Shown here: positions 23,691 to 36,538 of the stretch, piece after piece
How positions within the stretch are numbered: the first letter of the stretch is position 1
How the letters are laid out: each line of letters starts with the position of its first letter
Assembly: GCA_023374045.1 (NCBI GenBank)
Contig: CM041776.1
Coordinates: 137,023,296-137,087,295, forward strand
Length of the DNA stretch: 64,000 nt
Direction: 5' to 3'
Source of the DNA: Limonium bicolor
Taxonomy: Eukaryota > Streptophyta > Magnoliopsida > Caryophyllales > Plumbaginaceae
Translations under genes and position numbers: made by a program
Notes under the pieces: generated by a model
Databases searched by the model: none
What the model was told of the DNA's origin: nothing
The model's input: the letters and a program-made list of their open reading frames with translations, nothing else

Positions 23691-23694
23691 ACCA
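23683..23694 (-). promoter_or_regulatory. Element D primer binding site (initiator tRNA-Met)
   Basis: The minus strand reads TGGTATCAGAGC, the classical plant iMet PBS, five bases from the LTR end. Confidence 0.95.
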
Positions 23695-23699
23695 CTTTT

Positions 23700-26600
23700 T
23701 GTAACACCCCTAATACGCACATGATACTAAATGAAATCGCAGCGGAATTAAATGACTAAACAGTAACTAACGCTTCGGTGCTACAACGCCGTCAACCACC
23801 CACGTGGTTGACAAGGCAGAATAAATACAAGTGTACCGGTCTGATGATCAGACTCCCGAGCATAAACTAAACCATAAATACATTATATACAATACCGAGT
23901 AATACATACATCCTTCACTGTCAAACATCACTGTAAACTGTCACAACCAAATATAAACACGCCACGGGAGCACAGGCGCATCCCGGGCCAACATCCCAAA
24001 AGTATACAAAAGTAAATCACATCCTAGGATCTAGAGCCACTCCGCTTCTTCGATCCTCATCCTGCAGTATAAGAAATATGGATCCCCCGAGGGGGTCAGC
24101 AACCCTTGGCTGGTATGGCTAACGCGCAGCCCATCGGCTACCGGGATACGCGCAGCTAATTGTCATGATAACATGGCATTTATTTACATACATAACATAA
24201 CATAACATGGAGCATAGCATCAATGGTGCATAGCTCATCATCACATACACGGTGGATCTTCGTTCCACAATAACAAACCACAAGGGTCAAATAACATAAG
24301 AGCCTAGAGAGTGATTCACCCTCATGTTAAGCTCGTTAAACACACTCATTACCGTTCTGTTAGACGAACGAGTAACTTAAGTCACAGATGGTTCGGATTT
24401 AGTGACCCGAACACACCACACAAACACAGGTTCCCACTAAACCGATCATAAGTCAGAATAGGTAAGCTTTGGAAGAAGCTAGCGGGAGATCGAACGCCAA
24501 ATTAAGGTGAACAATCTTAACAACATAAGAGTCGAATCTGATTCAGATATCTACTCTTAACTTACATGCATGACCGGACAACCGGATTCCTCACTTCCCA
24601 GTTAACACTTGTTAGAAGTTCATAGTGGAACTTAACAACCATCACACAATAGGTGGTAAGTCATGTTAGACACACACAAGGGAAAGTGGTCACAACAACA
24701 CGTCACAATAATATGAACAACTGTAAACTCATTACATGTTTAAATCTTATAACGTTGTAAACACACAGAAAACATACAACACACAAACCGGTGTAAACCG
24801 CTAGACAACAGACTGCAAGAAAACCATACCTCGGTCCTTGCCTCGACTGGTTTCCACCTTGAGAGAATCCTAACACATTAGTAACGTCGGTTAATTAACG
24901 CACTAGTCCATTATTAACATTATCTACTCAACATTACTAGTTTATTTTTTTTTACACTTGTTACAACCTTTCATCCTTTTAATTGCCTTTAAAACCCACC
25001 TAACATGTCTTATATAACCTTATTATATCATTACTAACCAACTACTATTTTTAGATAACAATTCCCATCTTAAAACAATAATTTTTGGTCCATACAGTGG
25101 CCTGTCCGAACTTGTGTCCGAGCTTCCAAGTTCGGACACAAGCCGTGACTTTAGACAGAAATCAGACACATGTCCGAACTTGTGTCCGGACTTCGGAAGT
25201 TCGGACATGAGTCGAGGAAAATTCTAACCAGAAGTCCATACGTCCGAACATGTGTCCGGACTTCCCAAGTTCGGACACAGTTCGAGGATAATCCCTAAGA
25301 AATAACAGGTGCGTCCGAACTTCCAAATTCGGACGGTAGTTCGGACACTACCTAAAATCCAGAAAACCGTAAGCGCAACAGGGCATGTCCGAGCTTCCAA
25401 GTTCGGACGGAAGTTCGGACGTGCCATTATACTCAATTTCTAAGCCTTTAAACACTTAACCAAATTCCTCCAAAGCCTCCTAATGCTTCCTAACAACCTT
25501 TGGTACCCTTATATCCACATACAACATTCATGAAACTCATTTTCTGATTCCTTAAGCCTTTACTTATTTCTTTGTGAAATTCCTTAACACTTACAACATT
25601 TTGTACTAGGTTTCTAAATGTGTTTCTCACCTATTATAACTACTATCCCAAAATGCTTTCTCCTCATCTTAACATCATCTCTTAAGCATTATTTCTCACA
25701 ACCAACTCCTTATGTCACTCTTGAAGTTCTTTTCCAAGTTTACACTTTCTTCTTATTTACCAAAGTTTGCCTAAGTCTTTACCTAAGTCCCAAAAGCCTT
25801 TGGTACATACTAAAATCTCAAGCTCATGCCTAAGTCCTTGTTACATCCTAAATCACCTTAATGCATGTTTCCTACACAAGAACAACACTTAACCATTTTA
25901 AATACTCCTTAACTTATCAAACTCATTTTAACACTTAGAACTTCACATTTGTTACCCAAATTTTGACATAGGTTCTCCCTAGAACATTACTAAACCAAAA
26001 CACATTGTTTTTTACCAATAAACAACCAAGAACACTAAAAATCCATCAAGTACTTTTATACACAACTTCACTCACAAAGCACTACATCACAATATAGTGC
26101 ATAATTTGAATTGCATGGCACTTAGGCCCTTAAATGACATGGCTCTTAGGCCCTTAAGATGCACAAATCATAAACACTGAATTTCCACAATATATTTGCC
26201 TTTAACCTGCAAATACACTCAACAACACATATGCCTTTTACTAAGCTCTTGGAACACTTTACTAAGTCATTCACCATTGGCTCTTTAGGTAGTTTTAATA
26301 AGCATTTATAAGCTCATTTCTCCTAAGGCATTAAAACAACATTAGGTTAGTAGATTTACCTCTTTTGCAAAATAACTTCTTTCTTGTTTCCTTTAGAAAA
26401 CCGATAGAGTACTTGATTCTTTGACAAGTTCTAAACAATATACAAACATTATAATGAGTATTCAAGCTATAAGCTCCATCTCATTGTAAACCCTAGTTTT
26501 ACATTGTTTCAAAAACATTAATGTAGTTGTTTTACCTTGCTCTTTGAAGAGAGTTTGAATATCTAGCAAGAGAGGACTCCACCTAGTCCATGAAGGGTTG

Positions 26601-27652
26601 GAATGAAGCTAGAACAAAGTCACATAAAAAGCTCCTTCAATGTGTATTTTCGGACATGACAAAAACAAGGAGGAAATGAAGTTTTTATTTGAGATTCCTT
26701 ACCTAGAAGCCAAGGAGAGTAACAATATGTAAAAATACAAGCTCAAGCTCCTTCAATGGAGAAACTCCATGGCACCGAAATGGTTGTCTTGGACTTTTGA
26801 AAGGATAGGAATGAAGAGCTTGATGAGAGGAAGAGATTGGTGGTGTTTGTTTTTGATTTGGACAAGTGAGCAAGGTTTTACAAGAGATCAAAGTGGGAGT
26901 TTCAATGGAGGTAGTAGTATTACCGTGAGAGAGCAGCAAGAAGAAGGAAGAAGAAGGTGGGAAACCGTGTGAGCAAGGAAAGAAAATGAGAGAATGAAGA
27001 TTGGTTTAACTTTAGAAGATATTTGTAGTTTAAAAGCAAATAGTACATTCTTAGTCATCATTATTTACTTAACAAATTAACAAGGGTGGTGAGTCACCAA
27101 ACCTTAGAAAACCGGCCCCCTAAATATAATGAGGGTAGTATAGTCTTTGTTTGTCAATTTTAATTACTTATACAAACATATGTTACAAAATAGCTTATAA
27201 AAGTTACTATTCATAAAACAAGGCACATAGAAGTGAAATTTTTGATTTCCCACTAATATAGACACCCAAATGTGATATTATATAGTACACATATATATTT
27301 AAGAGTAATGATGGACATTTAGCCATTCAAAACTCATTTACAAGACAATTTTTCAAAAATGTGCTTTAAGACTCCTTAAAGCACATTTTGTGTTTAAACT
27401 TGTTTTCAAGCTTGGTTTTCTTTGGTAATTGGTTTAACATGTTCATTAGTGTATAAATGAGGTCTTGGTAAGTTCATTAGGTCTTAACCAAGTTTATCCC
27501 AAGCTTAGAGCACATTTTGGCTCTTATTGACTTTAAAGCACATTTGTGTTTTCTTTTGTTTAAACTTGTTTTCTAATGTTTCTAAGACTCTTTTAGTCTT
27601 AATACACCATATTTAAGTGTTTAAACAATATATTAAGGTTTGGGGTATTTCA
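23700..27652 (-). repeat. Element D 5' LTR
   Basis: 3953 bp and nearly identical to the 3' LTR. It supplies the promoter on the minus strand. It holds the same GTCCG/CGGAC block (25100-25432) and hairpins (23791-23812 and 27357-27388). No gene was recognised. Confidence 0.96.
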
Positions 27653-27657
27653 ATTCA

Positions 27658-28378
27658 GATTCTTCAGAGATACAGATTCTCATCCGAGTAGAAGAACTCA
27701 CCAGAGTAGAAGAACTCACCAGAGTAGAAGAACTCGCCAGAGTAGAAGAACTCACCCTAGTAGAAGAACTCACCCGAGTAGACAAACTCAACCTCAGGCT
27801 CGTCATGAGCCTAATTTCCTACCATTCCACTTAGGCACCCATAAGTCCTACATTACATTCGTCCATTTAGGCACACATCACATCAATCTCATTACACCTC
27901 TTTTCATTTTTAGTATCCCGACACCTTAGATGCTTTGTCTAGTTTTACACTTTTCACATTTTAGGTAGTCAACGCCTTAGAATAGCTTAGCATCATTTCA
28001 TTCATTATAGGTAGTCAACGCCTTAGAATAGCTTGACATCTTTTCATTCATTATAGGTAGTCAACGCCCTAGAATAGCTTGAAATCATCTCATTCATTAT
28101 AGGTAGTCAACGCCTTAGAATAGCTTGGCATCGTATCATCCTTATAGGTAGTCGACGCCTTAGAATAGTTCGACATTACTTCACTTTTACCTTTAGGTGG
28201 TCGATGCCTTATAATCGCTCGACATCCTTTCACTTTACTCATAGGTAGTCAGTGCCTTAGAACAGCTCGACAAAATTTGTCGGTTTTCAACTGGATGCGG
28301 GGTCTTTTAAGATCCAAAATTTTGGGGTATCACTCAAGCATCAACTAGCCTTTTCATTTCCATTACAAAGCCTAGTTG
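27658..28378 (+). repeat. Element B 3' region: two tandem-repeat blocks
   Basis: 27676-27800 has about seven copies of an 18-bp unit like AGAGTAGAAGAACTCACC. 27960-28275 has about seven units of 45-60 bp sharing GGTAGTCAACGCCTTAGAAT...GCTTGAC, each a small inverted repeat. Element A has related arrays at 43015-43900. No coding capacity. Confidence 0.88.
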
Positions 28379-28391
28379 ACGGGGGGCAATC
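28379..28391 (+). other. Element B polypurine tract
   Basis: ACGGGGGGCAATC lies immediately before the 3' LTR start TGTTATACCC. Element A has the same sequence before its 3' LTR. Confidence 0.85.
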
Positions 28392-30173
28392 TGTTATACC
28401 CAAAATTTTAACCCCCCAAAAGAGGGTTTCTTAAGGCGCAGGTACTAATAGGGCAGTCTGGTCAAGTAGCAAGGATTCCCAATTCGATCGGCACATTCTG
28501 GAGTGCTAGGGACAACTTAGTCAGCTTTAGGGGCGTTTTCGTAATTTTTCAAGGCTTCTAAGCCCCCTACGAGCTTTCTCTCTCCTCTGAAAATGGCTCA
28601 GATCAACTCAAAATGCTTTCAAATTTTAAACATGATTGAGAATGACATTTTGGGCACAATGGCTATGGAATTTAGATTTTTCGAATTTCCAATAACTTTC
28701 TAGTAATTTCTAATTGAATCTGACGAAAAATTGAATTTAAAAATATTCCAATATCCAAAAACTTCGATTCCACCTTGGACAAATCAGAAATATCATCTTT
28801 TACCCATGTTTAAAATTTCATAGTCAAATTCCTTTCAGAAACCATTGAACTAGAACGTCGGTAAATCTCTGTTTTTACCGGATTTTTTTGATCTTTAAGG
28901 ATGCCTATATAAGGAACCTTATCTCTTGATCAAACAAGAGCTCCAAGAACCCTAGAAAGTCAGAGAACCTAGCCGTCACAAGTATCCCACGTTTTTACAC
29001 ACCCGAGCACCGAAATCACATCAAAAACCATCCAAAATCATCATCTAAACACATTCTTCAACTCCCACAACATCAACAATCATCAAACCTTCACCAAAAC
29101 ACCACCAAAGTGTAAAGAACATCAAGAACAGGAAGGGTTCAAAAGCTCGGGTCGACCTCAATCCAGAAATGGCATCCACGAGGCCTCCGAAGAATCCCGA
29201 CGTGAAGAGGCACCTCAAATCCGAAGGTAAAACAGGTAGGAATCTTAGTTGTCTAACTCCCCACAACCTTACTGACTTTCCATTAAAATATGGGTTCGAA
29301 CCGACTCTTTCCGGCTCCTGTATAGTTGTTCGTTTTCATTTCTGCCCTTTAACTTGTTTGCTAAGTTTCGTCATTACTTCAAATTGAAATCTTTTGATTA
29401 CTGACATCTTGTAAATCTTTCAGGGAACACGCCCATAAATTTTGAGCCAAAAACACCGTCGGGAACCACCCAAAACCCACAGTCCGTGGGTGGTCCATGA
29501 CCTCAGACATGTGGTCCGGGACAACGGACGGGTTGTCCGTGGCCACGGACACCCACAGACAGCGGCGGGATTTAAAATTTTGAATTTTCTAGGTTTTTTC
29601 AACTTATGTCCGGGCCCACGGACAGCCTGTCCGTGGCCCCGGACTTTTCAAAATTGTGTTTTCTGTTTAATTCGACTTTTATGTTCACATAGGTTAATTA
29701 GGGTCCACGGGTTCGGACATTAGGTCAGTAGCCACGGACGGTAACAAAATTTGACCTAATTCTGCCTCCGAAACCCTAGTTTAGGTAATTTTAATGTCCA
29801 CATTTATTTTTCTGTCAAAAAATGCTAAAAAAATAAAAAAAATTGAAGCTCACGCACTTTGGTTATAACTACTTTGTAATAAGCCGTAAATAAACTAAGT
29901 AGAGGAAAAACGACTTCAAGGGGTAATGAAAGTAATTTGAACCCTAAATAAGTCGAATACCAAGCCCCTAACCCCGAACTCTCCTTTCCTAATTTACCCT
30001 AGGTCAAAATTAGGTGGCGACTCTAAGTAGGTTCCATTGACCTAGCATAGGTTTTAATAATTAATGTCTTAAGACATAGTTATTAAACTTAGGTTATAAG
30101 TGGACCTAGAACCCGACCAGATCCCAGTCAACCTGAATCAACATAGGATAGGGTTCACAAATCGAGGCTCACA
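28392..30173 (+). repeat. Element B 3' LTR
   Basis: 1782 bp, TGTTATACCC to CTCACA, followed by TSD GGTGC. It contains TATATAAGG at about 28916, a GTCCG-rich block (29478-29745) and a conserved palindrome at 29608-29644. It differs from the 5' copy at many more substitutions than D's LTRs do, so B is the older insertion, as nesting requires. Confidence 0.93.
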
Positions 30174-30178
30174 GGTGC

Positions 30179-31534
30179 TCTGTGAAATTATTGGTACTTT
30201 GTACCCCGTGAATATTTATACAATTTTGCCTGTAGAAATTACTTGCAGTTAAGCTCTATTGATCTACTCCTTTGGGTCATAAGTTACCTTCTAGGGGTGT
30301 GCACACTTAAGGATGTAGAGTGAGGTGGGATATTATTGTTGCGACCCCAATCTGGGATTCGTCCGCGTATACTGATAATTGGATTCTTTGAAAGTTCTCC
30401 CCCGAAATGTTATTATATGATGGTTTGGAAATGGTTCAATTGAATAACATTAGTGTGTGAATTATTATTTTGCAGATGTAAAATGAGGTTCAAAATGTAT
30501 TTTACAAGTTGAGGCAATGTTTACTCAGTTTTGCTGATTTGCGAGGCCCTTTCGCGTTTTCTGTATGTTGTTTTCTGGTCGCAAGTATCGATGGATAAAT
30601 TGGGGATGGGGAATGCGCTATCATCTTACTTAGGAAGGACGGGTAAATTTATGGGTCATTGAGTTAAGTTTTAGAACAGTTCAAATTGAGTTATGGTATT
30701 TGGAAAACATTTTTGGAATTGTTAGTGGATTGATTTAAGCCTGAGCACTCATTGGTTAATGAGTGTGGCGGTAACGCCCTGATAGTTTGCATTTCCGCTG
30801 ATGTTGATTCAATCATATGTTTGATATGTTTAAGAGGCTGTTTTGGATAATTATGATTTATGTTGAAGTTTTCATGTGGTGATTAAAAGATCTTTTCATG
30901 GTATTTATCATTATCTAAAGTGATATAAGTTCACTAGAATATGTCTCTGTCAATTGACAATGTATTCATGGTTATTTTGATGATGTTCTGACTTTGCTTT
31001 TGTATTTAAAACTGCACTTCCGGACCTATCCGAACGTCCGTCTGGACATCCATGTTCGGACAGGCCCCGAGAGTCTTGTTTGATTTTGTAGGAATGGGTG
31101 TGTTCGAACATCTGTCCGAACATCAAAGTTCAGACACCGTGTGAGGAGGATTCCAACTTGCAAGTTTCGACTTATGTCCGAACTTGCAAGTTCAGACCAA
31201 TGTTCGGACCACGTAAGGAATTTTTCGGACTTTTGAAACTCGACTTGTGTCCGAACTTCAATGACCGGACACAAGTTTGGACGCCTTTGTTTTCCGGTTT
31301 TTCAACTCTCTACTTGTGTCCAAACATCAATGTCCGGACACAAGTTCGGACATTTGGATTTTCTCAACGTTTTTCTTCTCGGCTTGTGTCCGAACTTAGA
31401 CGTCCGGACATAAGTTCGGACCAGACTTAATTTGCACTCTTATGACTCATTTGGGGTCCGTTTTTGGAGCCGTTTTCACCGTTAGATTCGTAATTTCATA
31501 AGCTATTATTTAAGGTAAAGTCCAGGGTGTTACA
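30179..31534 (+). repeat. Element F 5' LTR, right part
   Basis: Resumes after element B and ends CCAGGGTGTTACA just before a PBS. It contains a dense GTCCGAAC/GTTCGGAC cluster (31016-31440) like that in D's LTR. There is no 9-bp hairpin near this end, so F is a distinct family from D, S1 and C. Non-coding. Confidence 0.75.
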
Positions 31535-31537
31535 AGG

Positions 31538-31549
31538 TGGTTTCAGAGC
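31538..31549 (+). promoter_or_regulatory. Element F primer binding site
   Basis: TGGTTTCAGAGC lies three bases past the LTR end. It differs from the iMet PBS TGGTATCAGAGC at one position. Confidence 0.75.
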
Positions 31550-31852
31550 TAAGTTTTCCAATTAATATAAAATTTGGATTAAAAAGGAATTAAAATGTGG
31601 GGTAAGCCGTCTCGTGGATTACAGTTGCTTAATGATGTTATTGTTATTATTTTACCATATGTGGATATGTGAGTTTGTTATACCAACCGTGTACTACCCT
31701 ATCGGAGGTGGTGTTGATATATTGGATGGCATTATGTGCACCTTGATCTTATTATTATCTGGTGTTAACTTCTACTGTGGGGTAGGAAGCCAATTTTGGG
31801 GTATGTGGGTGAATATTACTTACTCAAGTTAGTACTCATAATCAGGAGTTCG
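31550..31852 (+). other. Element F leader, cut by element C
   Basis: Leader sequence with no gag recognisable before C begins at 31853. The 5 bases before C are GTTCG; the matching TSD lies outside the window. Confidence 0.55.
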
Positions 31853-34839
31853 TGAAATACCCCAAACTAATAAAACATGGATTAAACCTCTAATAAAATT
31901 AATTAAGGCCTAAACATGCCTTAAAAGTCAAATGAACTCCTTAGGACCTAAAATTTTTCCTAAGCATATTAATACTTAAAGAAACGTACTAAAATTATTG
32001 GACAACACTCCAACACAAAGAACAAGCATTAACATGCTTAAAGGTCAAGTAGGGCAAAAATATGCTCTAAGAAACCTTAAACGTCTTATGAACTCTATTT
32101 GATATAAAATTGGATTCCCAAGTTCAATTATTATGTAAGGAATGTAATACAACCGTTCTCAAAGAAAACCAAGCTCAGAAACACCTTGTGACACAAAATG
32201 TGCACTAAAACACCTTAAAGCACGTTTTTGTGTATGAGCTCTAAGATATTGACTTTTTGTCACTTTAAAGACTAGATTACATTCTTTATAACATTAATGT
32301 GACATGATAGACTATATTATAAAGTCTAAATCATAGTTTAAAAATAAAATCAAAATGGGTGATATTGAGTGTTTAGTACCCAAAAATAACATTTAATTAC
32401 TTAACTTAACCATGGTCAATGGTCATATTTTGGTTTTACCATCCATTGCTGCCCACTTAATGAGTCATCCTCATCCATTAGCCAACAACAAATATCTCCT
32501 AATGAGTCATCTATTACTATGCACTAAAGTAACATTAAATGACATAAAAAGCAAAACTAGCTTTCTTCTCTCATTACCTTTCTTCCAAGCCGACTCCAGC
32601 CAGCTCCATTCTCTCTTTTGCTCCTCCATAACCGTGGGAACACACCAAACTCAGAGGATAACACCAATTGATCTAGGTAAGCTTATTAAGCCATTTTATG
32701 TTCATTCTCTTCACTTTTCTTTCCTCTTTCCATGGAGCTAAACATCAACCATTTCCATCCATGGTTCTAGGTTGTTTTGGAGGTTAAAATAAGAGTGATT
32801 CTCAGCTGTAACAAGGGAAGAAGGAGGGAAGTTCTAATCTTGATCTTTTAAGGTAAAAATGTGCTTTGAGCACTTATCACTTCATTTCTTTCATTTCCGG
32901 TTGGAAAACCTGATGTCTTAGGCTTATAATCTTCTTCTTAACATGCTTATTCAGTTGGTATATCAAGAGCTTCAAGGAATAGCCAAATCCATGCCAAAAA
33001 CACCATTTTTGGCATCTTAATCATGGTGAAAATTAGCCATCTTCTAATCTGAGTTATACCGGTTTTAAACCTGGTTTTAGAAGACCTTTTGATGCTCTTT
33101 TTCTTCTGTAAATTTAGGCTGAAGATCATCCTTGGTTGCTTTGGTATTCTAAGGTAAATTTAACCTTGAAATAATACCTTAAAACACTTCTTATGGTTAG
33201 CTCTTGCTTGGAGACTAATCATGTCTTGTTTGCTGTTTAAAAATATTTTAGTCAAGCTGTGGAAAAATTTATCCTAAGGAGCCGTGGCCAAACAAGGCCT
33301 TATCTCGACTAAAATAAGGTATAAATCACTTAAACCTTCACTTGGTATATTAATATGTGTTTAAACATAAGTTTATATATATGCCATGAGTGAACATGGT
33401 ATAAAAGGTCATATTTTGACCTTAGGTGGTTAAGGAATGATTTATTAAATTTATATAAGTAATTAAGTAACATAAAGGTCAAACTAAGACTTTATGTGGA
33501 AAATTGGTAATTAATGAAAAATACTAGGTGAGGCCGAGAGTTTAATGCATTTTTAGGCATTTATGTGTAAATTATTATATAAGCTAATGTTTGTAATAAG
33601 GCCTTGTATTTTAGGCCATTTTATTTATGTATTTATAAGGTTTTAATTAAGTTTAGGTAATAAATAAATATTACCGCAATGTATAGGGGTTTAAACTGTA
33701 GTTAAATTAAATTTGGGGGCTATATATTAATAAAGCCGAAAATTAGAGGTAAAAAGGATTTAAAATAAAAATTATAAGATTTTATAAAGTTTTGGGGTTA
33801 AATGGTAATTTCTGGAAAATATGGGTACAAACCGTAATCAATGGTAAGTGATGGTCAAGGTAATATTAAGGAGGTCAACCTTGACCATATGGTAGGCTTT
33901 GACCAAATTAGATAAGTTAAATAATTTATTTAAGGTTTAATAATAAGATAAGTATTTAATTGTAACATTTTTATAACATATGGGGTATATATGTTATTAA
34001 CAAAAGTTAAGGGTGTAAAATGGTATTATAAACACCCATGGGCTATTAGGAATTTTTAGGAATTTATTGGGTTGATTTTGGAATTAAAATAAACTATATA
34101 TGTATAATATATATAGTTATTATGTCATTGTTACACTTTGGATAAGTATATGGGGTGGAAATGTAAATACTGAGAATATATATGTGGTCAAATTATAAAT
34201 TTGGAAAGTTAAAGGGGTTGGAAATTAATTTAAAACAGAATGAGGTCTGTTCGGTTATTTCTAATTAAAATAACCATAGGTTATACATTTTGTAAGTTAA
34301 AAATGTTATATTATATGGTATATATAACATGGTATAAATTATGGGATGATATATGTAATAAACATAAATATATGGTAAGGTAATAATATTGGATTAAATG
34401 GATGTGCCCATGCGGCAATATAAAATAGTTTTGTATAAAAACTATAGGTTATAAGTTCAAGGAAATAAAAATATCATATTATATGATATTAGTATATGGT
34501 ATAACATTACATAATGTTATGGGGTTAAAATGAAATTAAAAGAAAATATAGTGCTGTACCGAATTATTAAAGATGAGAATATGAATTTTAGACTATGGTC
34601 TACAATGTTATACATGTTATAACAATTATATGGTGTTAATGGGATTTAGATGGAATTAATATATGAAAGGATATTCACATTAAGTAATGTGACAAACTAT
34701 AAATAAATGGGATTTATAAACTAAGGTATATATTGAATAAATCTTAGGAGTTGTAATTATACAACATAAAATGTTACATAATATTAGGATAATAATCTTA
34801 ATATAAGTTGAATAATATAATACAATTAATGGGGTTGAT

Positions 34840-36538
34840 TGTTGGAGAAATATGTGACTACTTCTACAACTTAGGCAGTGTACCTATCGTTTTGCGGAAT
34901 AGTGGATTTGTGGGTTGTCGTACTCTTGGGGACGTCGCTGTGGATAACTGATAGTGTAGTAAATTGACTGAGATTTCTAGTAAACAGGGTTTATCATTTT
35001 TTTAGGGAAAGATGCGATTGAAAACATAATCTAAACAAAACAGTAATAAAAACAATTAATCAAAACAGAATAAAAATAGAAATTGTAAATCTTTTTGTGT
35101 TTTTAAGAAGCATCCCGGTTGTTTGCTCACCTATTTTATCTAATTATATTGATAAAACTTTCCCACTTTAGCAATAAACTCAGGAATCTTAATGTTCATT
35201 GACCGGTCCTTGTCAATAACCCTGACTAACTTAAACAACAAGCCGCAATCCTTGCCCAAGTCATTTTAAATTAAATCGCTTTATTACCATTCCTATTGGA
35301 GACAGATTACCTAGGCGAGTCACGCTTCTAGTCGTTAACACCCCGTTTTGACTTCCTTTTGTCTAGAACCTTGTCTCAGCATCGCATTTTACAAGAAACT
35401 ACAAATATCACTTTAATAATTGTACAGAAGATTAAAGCGCATTAAGGACAAATCAAAATATTGCTTAACAGATTATAGTGGAAAGTTGCGTAACATAATT
35501 ATATAAATAGGCTCGCTTCCTAACCCGGGAGGCTAGGTTATTAATCACACATAATTATAAAAAAAACATAACAAAGAAGATAGTCGAACAGAACGAAGAA
35601 GAACGAACAGATGGGCAATCGACTTCTTCGTTGGTTTTCTGGAAAATAACAGTGTAAGGCTATAGTGGTTGATTCTGTTGTGAATGATGGTTGTGGTCGT
35701 GGTGAAATTTGATGAACTTTGGATTTAGGAAGGGATGATATTTTTGAGCAGAAGGAGCGTGGGTTTTATAGAAGAAAAGAAAAGGAAGAAGACAGGTTGG
35801 AACACGCGTGAGGAATTTAAGGTGTGCGCCGGCGCCTGATATTGCTGATGGGGTAGATAGATATGTTTGCAGGCGCCGCAAGAAAAATGGAGAAGACGGT
35901 CGGCGATGTCAATTTTCTGGATCTGGGTTGCACCTCTATTTGTTGTCCGGTCTTTTTTCCACGGAAAGCTTGTGACTTGTCCGCCCTTATTTCCACGGAC
36001 AGACCACGGACGTGACTCAGTCTTGTCCGCCCTTTTCTCCTCGGACAACACACAGACACAACTTCATGTCCGGCCTTTTATCCACGGACAGGATTGTGTC
36101 CTGTCTTATATCCACGGACAGCACACACACATGGCCGGCCTTATTTCCACGGACAGGATTATCTCCTTGTGTCACGTCCGGCCTTTTTCCCACGGACGTG
36201 ACTCGGACGTCTCTAACACATCGATCCGTGTCACGTCCGGCCTTTTATCCCCGGACGTGACCCGGACGTGTGTATTTGACTCGTTTTCTTTTGCGAACTT
36301 TGACCGGCTCTAAATTCTTCGTTTGGACTCCATTTTTCGACCCGTTTGCGCCTACGCGTTCGTCTCTTCGTCTACTTTGCTCCTATCTTGGTTTTCCTCA
36401 TGTTTAACCAATAAATCTGTGAGATAACCAATAATCATAAACTAAGGAAAACTAACCAAAGTGGAGAAATGAGCAAGAAAAGTGCTAATATAATATATGA
36501 AATACACCCATAAAACATGCTCATTTGGACACTTATCA
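34840..36538 (-). mobile_element. G: probable solo LTR or LTR fragment
   Basis: A 1.7-kb segment of different composition inside C's AT-rich LTR. On the minus strand it starts TGATAAGTGTCCAAATGAGC, a common plant LTR opening, and ends near TTGTTGGAGAAATATG reversed. The flanking words TTGAT and ATGAT match at 4 of 5 bases and may be a decayed TSD. From 35950 to 36262 there are repeated CCACGGACAGG/GTCCGGCC words, which create spurious open frames. No PBS or coding region was recognised. Confidence 0.5.

Larger units (their letters stand above)
13191..27652 (-). mobile_element. Element D: complete Tekay/Del-like chromovirus encoding an AlkB domain
   Basis: A 14,462-bp Ty3/gypsy element with perfect TSD ATTCA (13186-13190 and 27653-27657), near-identical LTRs of 3947 and 3953 bp, PBS for initiator tRNA-Met, and a polypurine tract. 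On the minus strand the order is gag with two zinc knuckles, AlkB dioxygenase, protease, RT, RNase H, integrase, chromodomain. The chromodomain and the long LTRs beginning TGAAATACCCC point to the Tekay (Del) clade. The LTRs differ, by my eye count, at about a dozen substitutions and about two dozen single-base indels. That indicates a recent insertion and a consensus with homopolymer noise. Confidence 0.96.
1275..30173 (+). mobile_element. Element B: Ogre/Tat-like, gag-only LTR retrotransposon carrying two nested insertions
   Basis: Bounded by a perfect 5-bp TSD, GGTGC (1270-1274 and 30174-30178). It begins TGTTATACCC and ends CTCACA. Layout: 5' LTR, PBS, leader rich in GGCCCA, broken gag, long non-coding region, tandem repeats, polypurine tract, 3' LTR. 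No protease, RT, RNase H or integrase belonging to B is visible, so it must depend on an autonomous partner. This matches the published class of terminal-repeat retrotransposons with only GAG (TR-GAG). Without S1 and D it is about 9.1 kb. Element A is a gag-less relative of the same family. Confidence 0.92.

Noticed and set aside
35867..36313. 148-codon open frame on the plus strand in G
   Set aside because: It runs through repeated CCACGGACAGG/GTCCGGCC words, overlaps frames on the other strand and has no domain.
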